Shown piece after piece: positions 7,192-14,475 of a stretch of 45,584 nucleotides of DNA. The stretch comes from Saprospiraceae bacterium (GTDB taxonomy: Bacteria > Bacteroidota > Bacteroidia > Chitinophagales > Saprospiraceae), in NCBI GenBank assembly GCA_019694295.1, contig JAIBCG010000020.1, positions 1-45,584 on the forward strand, in the 5' to 3' direction. The notes beneath the pieces are model-generated. The model was not told where the DNA came from. It did not search any database and saw nothing but the letters and a program-made list of their open reading frames with translations. The translations under genes were made by a program, and so were the position numbers. How positions within the stretch are numbered: position 1 is the stretch's first letter; each line of letters opens with the position of its first letter.

Positions 7192-7838
7192 ACAGATTAT
7201 TTTTCATTCCCGCATTATTTTTTTTCACGCTATTGTCATGTGGCAACAAACCATCTGAAAACAAAAATCTTATGGAATCAAACCTCGTACAAAACAGTTT
7301 ACCGCAGGGTGGTACGGAGTCTATCGTACTAGGTGGTGGATGCTTTTGGTGTATTGAAGCAGTATTGAAGGAACTAAAGGGAGTGTCAAAAGTGGTGTCG
7401 GGCTATGCCGGTGGCACGGTCAGGAACCCGACTTACAGAGAAGTAAGTGCAGGTCTCACCGGTCATGCTGAAGTAGTGCAGGTAAGTTTTGACCCAAAAG
7501 TCATCACTCTTGAAGAATTGCTTGAGGTATTCTGGACATTGCACGACCCAACAACACTTAACAGACAGGGTGCAGACGTAGGCACACAATACAGATCTGT
7601 AATATTTTTTAGCAATCCGGCCCAAAAAAACGCAGCCGAAAAGGTAAAGAAGGAAGTAGCAGCAAAGATCTGGGATGATCCTGTAATCACCGAAATTAGC
7701 CCATTGAAAGAATTTTATCCGGCGGAAGACTACCATCAGAATTATTATGAACTCAACAAGACCCAACCATACTGCCAGATAGTGATTAACCCGAAGGTAA
7801 AAAAACTGAAAGAAAAGTTTGGTACGAAATTAAAATAA
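7188..7838 (+). CDS. msrA: Peptide-methionine (S)-S-oxide reductase, lipoprotein form
   Basis: MsrA reduces the S epimer of methionine sulfoxide. The catalytic GGGCFWCIEAVL lies near residue 48, followed by GVSKVVSGYAGG, GHAEVVQVSFDP, EVFWTLHDPTTLNRQGADVGTQYRS and YHQNYY, all family hallmarks. The N terminus is a lipoprotein signal (hydrophobic FFIPALFFFTLLSC, Cys 18), with a 30-residue linker before the catalytic domain, so the enzyme should work in the periplasm, anchored to a membrane. Its start overlaps the msrB stop by 4 bases. The partner MsrB has no export signal, so the pair appears split between compartments. It converges with gpsA, with 9 bp between stops and no clear terminator. 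Confidence 0.96.
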   Translation: MNRLFFIPALFFFTLLSCGNKPSENKNLMESNLVQNSLPQGGTESIVLGGGCFWCIEAVLKELKGVSKVVSGYAGGTVRNPTYREVSAGLTGHAEVVQVSFDPKVITLEELLEVFWTLHDPTTLNRQGADVGTQYRSVIFFSNPAQKNAAEKVKKEVAAKIWDDPVITEISPLKEFYPAEDYHQNYYELNKTQPYCQIVINPKVKKLKEKFGTKLK

Positions 7839-7847
7839 CCGAAGTCT

Positions 7848-8912
7848 TCAAAGGAAGTCAACATCCTGGTTGAACGGATAGTTCATAAGCAAATTGATAG
7901 CCCTGTCTATATCCAGCTTGTTATATACAATACTGTGAAGCATGGAGGTAATGGGTACATGCAGCTTGTAATGGCGGGCTAGTTGCTGGGATATCTTCAA
8001 CGTACGAACACCTTCGGCGAGTTCGGGCATTGTTTGCATAATATCGTCAAACGTCTCTCCTTTTCCAAGACGAGTACCAAACTGATAATTGCGGCTTTGT
8101 GTACTGGTAGCTGTAGCAATTAGGTCTCCCACACCTGCTGTACCCAGAAAATCCTGAGGACTTGCTCCCATAGCCTTACCGAAGTAAATCATTTCTATCA
8201 ACCCTCGTGATATGAGCATCGCCTGGATATTTCGGCCCATGCCTACCCCATTAAGAATACCCGACCCGATGGCAAAAATATTTTTAAGTGCACCTGCCAG
8301 CTCGGCGCCCAGCATCCCGTTTGATCCAAAGAGGTGAAACTTATGGCTATTCAAAGCCAGCTGTCCTATTTGGATGACTTCATCAAAATGGCTTGCTATC
8401 AATGAGGCAGTTGGCTGGCCTTCGAGTATCTCTGCGCTCAAATTTGGGCCTGACAAACAACCTACCCTGAGTACAGAGCTCTCTTCAAGAATAACATCGC
8501 TCATTGTGCGGATATTCTCTCTAGTAATGTTGTTGTTGTCAAGATCATTATAGTCAACACCTACCAGGTCAAATCCCTTAGTGCCATGAATGAGTATATG
8601 TGCCGGTGTGAGCAGAGGTCCGAGCGACCGCATCATTTCCCGGAATTTATTGGAAGGCACGATCGGAAAAATCACTTTACAAGTAGCAGCCACCTCCTGC
8701 ATATTGCTGGTAGCTACTATACGCGGTGAAATTTTGATACCTGCAAATTCGTGGTGCACATTCACTTGTTCTACCAACTCTGCTCTTCGGGTAAACAACA
8801 TGACATTACAATTAAAGGAAAGCAGATTGGCGATTGCTTTACCAAAGCTACCTGAACCTACCACACCTACCGTTTCCGGTGCCAATTGGCTATTTCTCCT
8901 TTTTACTGCCAT
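7848..8912 (-). CDS. gpsA: Glycerol-3-phosphate dehydrogenase [NAD(P)+]
   Basis: The 354-residue protein makes sn-glycerol 3-phosphate from dihydroxyacetone phosphate for phospholipid synthesis. It shows the Rossmann motif VGVVGSGSFGKAIANLL near residues 15-31, the SGPNLSAEILEGQPTA segment (GPSFAxE type), GALKNIFAIGSGILNGVGMGRN (catalytic Lys and substrate site), and GTAGVGDLIATATSTQSRNYQFG, all characteristic. Length is normal. An exact TAnnTTTG box (TAACTTTG, 8992-8985) lies 72 bp upstream without a clear -33 partner, so the leader may be long. It is followed convergently by msrA. Confidence 0.97.
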   Translation of the reverse strand: MAVKRRNSQLAPETVGVVGSGSFGKAIANLLSFNCNVMLFTRRAELVEQVNVHHEFAGIKISPRIVATSNMQEVAATCKVIFPIVPSNKFREMMRSLGPLLTPAHILIHGTKGFDLVGVDYNDLDNNNITRENIRTMSDVILEESSVLRVGCLSGPNLSAEILEGQPTASLIASHFDEVIQIGQLALNSHKFHLFGSNGMLGAELAGALKNIFAIGSGILNGVGMGRNIQAMLISRGLIEMIYFGKAMGASPQDFLGTAGVGDLIATATSTQSRNYQFGTRLGKGETFDDIMQTMPELAEGVRTLKISQQLARHYKLHVPITSMLHSIVYNKLDIDRAINLLMNYPFNQDVDFL

Positions 8913-9036
8913 GATAAAAATCTACGATTTGTAAAGATAAAAACTTATACACATTAAGCCGTGATTGATAAACAATGTTTTTGACAAAGTTACACCTCCC
9001 AACAGGCTACGGCTAAAAACATGACGTTACTCTAAC

Positions 9037-9063
9037 AAAAAAGCCATCCTGTAGGACGGCTTT
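9037..9063 (-). terminator. Terminator of the DUF2795 gene
   Basis: AAAGCC (9040-9045) and GGCTTT (9058-9063) plus TCC/GGA form a stem with a TGTA loop and one mismatch. On the minus strand it runs into TTTTTT (9042-9037), 23 bp after the stop of the gene at 9086. The plus side also has a T-rich tail, so it may work both ways. Confidence 0.7.
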
Positions 9064-9085
9064 GATTATTTTTACTTAAACAGTA

Positions 9086-9307
9086 TTAATATTCGTCTTC
9101 ATTAAAGAAGAAATCATCTCTTCGTGGATAGTCTGGCCATATATCTTCAATTGATTCATAGATATCACCGTCATCTTCCATTTGCTGAAGATTCTCTATT
9201 ACTTCAAGCGGTGTTCCTGAACGTATGGCGAAGTCGATGAGTTCATCTCTGGTAGCCGGCCATGGTGCATCTTCGAGGTGTGAGGCTAGTTCAAGTGTCC
9301 AATACAT
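9086..9307 (-). CDS. DUF2795 domain protein
   Basis: This 73-residue acidic protein, MYWTLELASHLEDAPWPATR at its start and DDFFFNEDEY at its end, is a strongly conserved small Bacteroidota protein carrying the DUF2795 helical domain (LIDFAIRSGTPLEVIENLQQMEDDG, about residues 24-48). The function is not known; DUF2795 is otherwise seen in short soluble proteins, and the tail of acidic and aromatic residues is constant in the phylum as I recall it. It has its own exact promoter box (TACGTTTG, 9358-9351) 43 bp upstream and its own terminator, so it is probably a single-gene unit, expressed separately from queA upstream. Confidence 0.88.
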   Translation of the reverse strand: MYWTLELASHLEDAPWPATRDELIDFAIRSGTPLEVIENLQQMEDDGDIYESIEDIWPDYPRRDDFFFNEDEY

Positions 9308-9350
9308 AAAACGATATTATTTAAATAATTATTTATAATGTTATTGCCTG

Positions 9351-9358
9351 CAAACGTA
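9351..9358 (-). promoter_or_regulatory. -7 box of the DUF2795 gene
   Basis: TACGTTTG on the minus strand is an exact TAnnTTTG match. A -33 TTTG is not perfect; TTCG sits 19 bp upstream. Confidence 0.5.
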
Positions 9359-9405
9359 CTGAATCTAAAAAAAGTTCCGAAAAAATTGAATATTTATTAA
9401 CAATA

Positions 9406-10470
9406 TTAAATTATCATCATTGCATCACCGTAGCTGTAAAACCGATACTTTTCTTTTATCGCTTCGTGATATGCTTCCATTATTAGTTCGTACCCTGCAA
9501 ATGCAGCAACCATGATGATCAGACTTGATTTTGGTAAATGAAAATTAGTAATCATCGAATTGGCGATACTGAAATCATAGGGTGGATAAATAAATTTGTT
9601 CGTCCAACCTTCTGCAGCCTTCAGAAAACCTTCAGCAGATACGGATGACTCTATGGCACGCATACTTGTTGTACCGACAGCACACACTCGGCGACCAGCT
9701 TCTTTTGCATCGTTGACATATTTTGCTGCCTTCTCAGGAATCCTGAAATACTCGGCATCCATTTTATGTTTTGACAGATCTTCTACATCAATGGTTCTGA
9801 ATGTACCCAAGCCAACGTGCAAAGTAAGCTCTGCGAAATTCACGCCTTTGAGTTCGAGACGTTTCATCAGTTCTTGGCTAAAGTGGAGTCCGGCAGTCGG
9901 TGCAGCTACAGCGCCCAATTCTTTGGCGTATATGGTTTGGTACCGTTCCTTGTCAAATGTATCCGCATCTCGGTTGATGTATTTAGGCAGTGGTGTATTG
10001 CCAAGATAATCAAGATCGGCATTAAACTGATCGTCTGTACCGTCATAAAGAAAGCGAATGGTTCTGCCACGACTTGTAGTGTTGTCCACTACTTCTGCGA
10101 CGAGTATGTCGTTGTTCTTGTCGTCGGTAAAATAGAGTTTATTACCTACTCTGATTTTTCTTGCCGGGTCAACAAGTACGTCCCATAGTCTTTGTTCGTG
10201 ATTAAGCTCGCGCAATAGGAATACTTCGATATCAGCTCCTGTTTTTTCCTTTTTGCCATACAATCGGGCAGGAAATACTTTGGTATTGTTGTATATCAGT
10301 ACGTCATTTTCGTCTAGATACCAAACGAGTTCTTTGAATATTTTGTGTTCAATTTTTCCGGTTGCTCTATCGATTACCATCAGCCGCGACTCGTCACGTG
10401 AATCGGCCGGGTGTTGTGCAATCAACTCTTCGGGTAGGTCAAATTTGAAATTAGACAGTTTTGTCCGCAT
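9406..10470 (-). CDS. queA: S-adenosylmethionine:tRNA ribosyltransferase-isomerase
   Basis: QueA moves the ribosyl part of SAM onto 7-aminomethyl-7-deazaguanine in tRNA, forming epoxyqueuosine. The 354-residue protein has the family start ([18 protein letters not shown]), the [18 protein letters not shown] strand, [15 protein letters not shown], the [17 protein letters not shown] motif near residue 185, [27 protein letters not shown] and the C-terminal [19 protein letters not shown]. Length is typical. A TATCTTTG box (10505-10498) lies 27 bp before the ATG. No other queuosine gene is in the window. Confidence 0.98.
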   Translation of the reverse strand: MRTKLSNFKFDLPEELIAQHPADSRDESRLMVIDRATGKIEHKIFKELVWYLDENDVLIYNNTKVFPARLYGKKEKTGADIEVFLLRELNHEQRLWDVLVDPARKIRVGNKLYFTDDKNNDILVAEVVDNTTSRGRTIRFLYDGTDDQFNADLDYLGNTPLPKYINRDADTFDKERYQTIYAKELGAVAAPTAGLHFSQELMKRLELKGVNFAELTLHVGLGTFRTIDVEDLSKHKMDAEYFRIPEKAAKYVNDAKEAGRRVCAVGTTSMRAIESSVSAEGFLKAAEGWTNKFIYPPYDFSIANSMITNFHLPKSSLIIMVAAFAGYELIMEAYHEAIKEKYRFYSYGDAMMII

Positions 10471-10856
10471 AAATTATCCTGATTTTTTAAGAATGCGCAA
10501 AGATAATAAATCTACTATATTTAAATAACACTAAAAAGGGTAACAGACAATAAAAAAAAATACTTCTTATTTCACTTAAGCCTTAACGAACAGAATGTTA
10601 AAAAGTTTTAAACATTTCCTCATTATTTAACCAAACAAACCCAAGTGATATCAACTATTTATACAAAACTGCTAAACCTAATTTTTATCTGGCTGAAAAA
10701 GCAATCGGTAAGTATAAAAATATTTTCACAACATTTAATTCATAATAGCTATGATATAATTTGAATTATTTCCTTAAAAAAATTGTCTGTTAACTGCAGT
10801 ATAATAACTACATAACTCCTCATTAAGTTGCAAGTTAGAATGTATATTACCAACCA
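10471..10856. other. A/T-rich spacer between queA and a secreted-protein gene
   Basis: Apart from the queA promoter box, I see no coding frame, tRNA-like fold or strong hairpin here. It holds A tracts (near 10551-10560) and T tracts. The gene ending at 10857 reads into this spacer without a visible terminator. Confidence 0.5.
10498..10505 (-). promoter_or_regulatory. -7 box of queA
   Basis: TATCTTTG on the minus strand matches TAnnTTTG exactly, 27 bp before the start codon. The -33 element is poor. Confidence 0.5.
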
Positions 10857-13073
10857 CTACCTCAACAAAGAAATGTCGCCCTTGATCTGTACAGGTTCTA
10901 TCGTTCCTTCGTTATTGAAATGGTAGCTTACCACATAAACATACACATCGGTAGGGGCCGGAGAATCATTGAATAAACCATCCCAACCTTCTTTGACATT
11001 TTCTGACTCAAACACCTGCTTCCCCCAACGATTATATACTCTGAGCGAATAATTCGATATCCTTGACGGACATGCGGCATACGGTCTGAAATGATCATTT
11101 TTGCCGTCACCATTTGGTGTAAACACATTAGGCATCACAAGTGTACAGTTGCACTCTTTTACAGTAATGTTGTAAAGGGCAATTTTCTTACATGGTGTGC
11201 CGGCAATAGTGTCTTTATATACACCGGCTTGTGTTACCTGAATATTTCCGATTTTGATGGAATCGCCCATACAAAGTACTGAGTCAATGGTTATTGTCTC
11301 CAACGGATTAAGAAAAACCAGTGTGTTTACAATGCTGTCACATTTTGCAGTGGCAATGGTGTCGCTGTACATGCCGGCTATATGTACATACGTGCCGTTT
11401 ATCAGAATGCTATCTCCTTCACAAATGTATTGCTGCTGAAGTGTTGTGACAACTGGATCAACGACCACATTCTTTGTAGCGGTGCTTTCCTTACAGCCAT
11501 CTGTTATCTTGACCGAGAGTACATAATTACCTTGCTGCGAATAGGTATGACTGGCTGCTGAACCACCGGTAACGATTGTCTGATCACCAAAGTTCCAGGT
11601 AGTACCAATGACGCTGCCATTCGTAGTCAATACGAATTCGCCTTTGCTATTCTGGCAAATTTGCTCTGGACCGGATATCTGAACCGACAATTCCGGGAAA
11701 TTGTTGCAATAAGCTTCTGAATTCAAATATGATCCTTTGGTCTCCTTAGGAGCATCCAAGAAAACTCCTCCTGTCTCACTCGAGTGAGGTGCACTTTGTA
11801 TATCCCATCCGTCTGACTGGGTGGCAAGTTCGTTCGTTACAACTATCTGATTGCAGCCACTGTCAAAATCTTCATCCATCTTGATAAACAATGGTGTAAA
11901 GAGTCCCTGACTGATATTGAGATTTGTAAAAGCAGACAAGATATAGCCACCGTCATAAGCCGGCTGCAGTTTGGTGTAATGCGAACCTCCCTGATTGTAC
12001 AAAACGGCCTTATTTAGATTGCCCACCGGGCTTATCCTGAACACTGCATTCTTGTTTGGCACAAAACCGACAGTATGGTTTGAAAACGAAAATGTAGCAA
12101 CACCAATTGCAAAATCGCCTGTTGATTCCTCCACCACAGAAGTGCCGCTATCCGATCCATCCGTACCTGAGATGCTGTAATAAATTTTCGAAAAAACAGG
12201 ATTGCCGGCGGTATCCGTTTTGATGACAAATACATCATGATAATCCTGAAATGAACTTTTGTTGATGGTAGTACCTCCGGTAATGACGTAATTTTTTTGG
12301 TCTTTAGTGACGAGTACATCGTAACCGGTAGTTGACTGGTTGGCAGCACCGTAGGCTTTTAGGAATTTGGCAACACCTTCTGCATTGGTCTTTAACAGAA
12401 AAGAATAAAATGTACCGTCAACGATATAACGACCAGTAGTCAGCAAATTGCCATAAGCGTCTTCTGCTATACCATAAGCCTCATCGATATTCTTATTGTT
12501 GCCGTATGTTTTACTCCATAATACTTCACCAGTAGCATCAAATTTTACCAAATATACATCCGACCAGTTATTGAGGACATCAGTACCATAACTTTTAGTC
12601 ATCCCTGCCACAGCAAAACCGCCGTCCTGAGTCTCGACGAGAGCCTGTCCGCGGGTTTCTCCAACTGTCACCATCCTTTTCTTCCATTTTACAATACCAT
12701 CATAACCAATTCTGATGACAATCATCGCGTAATTGTTAAAACTACCTGTGTTGGATACAACGACTATGTCATTTTCGCGTGTATCAATTACCCTGGGAGA
12801 AACATTATTGGCCGTACTTGAAGTACCGAACTCTCTTACCCATTCCACTTCACCATCACATTTCAGTTTTGTAAGTCTTACAAACGAGCCACCGGTAGTG
12901 TCGGCGATGCCAATCATAGCATACCCACCGTCTTTCAGGGCTGTACAATTGAGGGTTTGTGTCTGGAAATCTCTTTTGTAAATTTTTTGAAATGTGTATT
13001 TCTGTGCGAAAGATTGTTGGTTAAAACCACATAAAATGATCGATATGCAAATTAATTTCAAGAATTGTTTCAT
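10857..13073 (-). CDS. Type IX-secreted protein with PKD domain and gliding-type C-terminal domain
   Basis: A 738-residue secreted protein. Residues 1-24 are a signal peptide (LICISIILCGFNQQSFAQ). The first 420 residues hold repeated propeller-like strands (GGYAMIGIADT, GGFAVAGMTKS, GNLLTTGRYIV, GGYILSAFTN), each about 50 residues. A PKD fold follows near residues 480-540 (TTWNFGDQTIV, HTYSQQGNYVLSVKITDGC), then two short Cys-containing repeats (YICEGDSILINGTY, VLCMGDSIKIGNIQV). The last 85 residues are the CHU_C/gliding motility C-terminal domain (MPNVFTPNGDGKNDHF, RVYNRWGKQVFES, GWDGLFND), a type B secretion signal. A TTG at 13085 is possible, but the ATG at 13073 precedes the signal peptide directly. 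The target surface role is unknown. Confidence 0.88.
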   Translation of the reverse strand: MKQFLKLICISIILCGFNQQSFAQKYTFQKIYKRDFQTQTLNCTALKDGGYAMIGIADTTGGSFVRLTKLKCDGEVEWVREFGTSSTANNVSPRVIDTRENDIVVVSNTGSFNNYAMIVIRIGYDGIVKWKKRMVTVGETRGQALVETQDGGFAVAGMTKSYGTDVLNNWSDVYLVKFDATGEVLWSKTYGNNKNIDEAYGIAEDAYGNLLTTGRYIVDGTFYSFLLKTNAEGVAKFLKAYGAANQSTTGYDVLVTKDQKNYVITGGTTINKSSFQDYHDVFVIKTDTAGNPVFSKIYYSISGTDGSDSGTSVVEESTGDFAIGVATFSFSNHTVGFVPNKNAVFRISPVGNLNKAVLYNQGGSHYTKLQPAYDGGYILSAFTNLNISQGLFTPLFIKMDEDFDSGCNQIVVTNELATQSDGWDIQSAPHSSETGGVFLDAPKETKGSYLNSEAYCNNFPELSVQISGPEQICQNSKGEFVLTTNGSVIGTTWNFGDQTIVTGGSAASHTYSQQGNYVLSVKITDGCKESTATKNVVVDPVVTTLQQQYICEGDSILINGTYVHIAGMYSDTIATAKCDSIVNTLVFLNPLETITIDSVLCMGDSIKIGNIQVTQAGVYKDTIAGTPCKKIALYNITVKECNCTLVMPNVFTPNGDGKNDHFRPYAACPSRISNYSLRVYNRWGKQVFESENVKEGWDGLFNDSPAPTDVYVYVVSYHFNNEGTIEPVQIKGDISLLR

Positions 13074-13173
13074 AGTATTACCCAAAATTCAGTTATCTTT
13101 ATTTCAAAGTATAAAGGTATAAAAAATCTGATTATTTCGTTCCATTGTGAATGGGCACTTAAATTTTCAACGT

Positions 13174-14466
13174 ATGGTTAATAGAAGAAAGTTTTTCCAA
13201 ATTGCAGGAAGTACTGCACTTGCCATGAGTCCGGTGACCAGGATGCTATGCAAAACAGATGAAAGGGCTGTCCGGCAAAATTTCAATCTGCCCGACTACT
13301 ATCCTATTGAAGAATCAATTGAAGATGAAGATTTTTGGTACCAGGTACGTATGGCTTACACGGTTTTCCCAAACCTTATAAACCTAAACAACGGTGGTGT
13401 GAGTCCATCGCCAAAGATTGTACAAGAAGCAGTAGAGCGCTACAACAAACTTACCAATGAGGCTCCTTCGTATTACATGTGGCGCATACTTGATCAGGGA
13501 CGAGAACCATTGCGCGAAAAGCTGGCTTTGCTTGCCGGTTGTGATACAGATGAAATCGCCATCAACCGCAATTCGTCTGAAGCACTCGAAACCATCATTT
13601 TCGGGCTCAGGCTTAAGCAAGGTGATGAGGTGGTTCTTACCAGGCAAGACTATCCCAACATGATTAATGCCTGGAAACAACGTGAAAAACGCGATGGAAT
13701 AGTCCTCAAATGGATCGACCTGCCACTGCCTATGGAAAATGACGATCAAATTGTACAAAAATATTCTGAACAGTTTTCAACAAAAACCAAAATCGTACAC
13801 ATTACCCACATTATTAACTGGACCGGTCAGATCATTCCCGCAAGGAAAATAGCAGATATTGCCCACCAAAAAGGGATAGATGTACTTGTAGATGCAGCGC
13901 ATTCGTTTGTGCACATTGGTTATAAGATACCAGACTTAGATTGCGACTATTTTGGCACCAGCCTGCACAAATGGCTTTGCGCACCTATCGGGTCAGGAAT
14001 GCTCTATGTAAAAAAGGAAAAAATCAGCCAACTCTATCCACTTTTTGCTGCTGGCGACCCAGAAAGTGCCGATATACGAAAATTTGAAAACCTCGGCACA
14101 CGCTCTTTCCCGATAGAGCAAGGCATCAGCGAGGCCATCGATTTTCAGAATATGCTCGGTATGGAGCGAAAGGAAAAACGGCTTCGTTACCTTAAAAACT
14201 ACTGGACAACAAAAGTACAGGATTTGCCGGGCGTCAAATTAAACACCTCATTGAAGGATAACTACAGTTGTGCCATAGCCAATTTTAGCATCGAAGGCAA
14301 AAAACCTGAAGAAATAGAAAATACGCTGTTCAGCAAATACAAGATTCATACAGTGGCCATTAACTGGGAGAATATACACGGTGTACGCGTGACTCCTAAT
14401 GTATATACGCTCACCTCAGACCTCGACAAATTGGTAAAAGGTATAAGAGAGATTATCAAAACCTAA
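13174..14466 (+). CDS. Tat-exported class V aminotransferase-fold enzyme
   Basis: This 430-residue protein is a pyridoxal-phosphate enzyme of the class V aminotransferase/cysteine desulfurase fold, closest in look to isopenicillin N epimerase-like proteins. The start MVNRRKFFQIAGSTALAMSP is a twin-arginine signal, R-R-K-F-F followed by a hydrophobic stretch. NLNNGGVSPSPKIV resembles the substrate site, NRNSSEALETIIFGL the cofactor phosphate site, DVLVDAAHSFVHIG carries the PLP-binding Asp, and FGTSLHKWLCAPIGSGMLY the Schiff-base Lys. A GTG at 13147 would add nine residues in front; the ATG is preferred because it places the twin arginines at positions 4-5. Tat export fits an enzyme that folds with its cofactor before transport. 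The substrate is unknown. It diverges from the type IX substrate gene. Confidence 0.85.
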   Translation: MVNRRKFFQIAGSTALAMSPVTRMLCKTDERAVRQNFNLPDYYPIEESIEDEDFWYQVRMAYTVFPNLINLNNGGVSPSPKIVQEAVERYNKLTNEAPSYYMWRILDQGREPLREKLALLAGCDTDEIAINRNSSEALETIIFGLRLKQGDEVVLTRQDYPNMINAWKQREKRDGIVLKWIDLPLPMENDDQIVQKYSEQFSTKTKIVHITHIINWTGQIIPARKIADIAHQKGIDVLVDAAHSFVHIGYKIPDLDCDYFGTSLHKWLCAPIGSGMLYVKKEKISQLYPLFAAGDPESADIRKFENLGTRSFPIEQGISEAIDFQNMLGMERKEKRLRYLKNYWTTKVQDLPGVKLNTSLKDNYSCAIANFSIEGKKPEEIENTLFSKYKIHTVAINWENIHGVRVTPNVYTLTSDLDKLVKGIREIIKT

Positions 14467-14475
14467 AACAACAGC

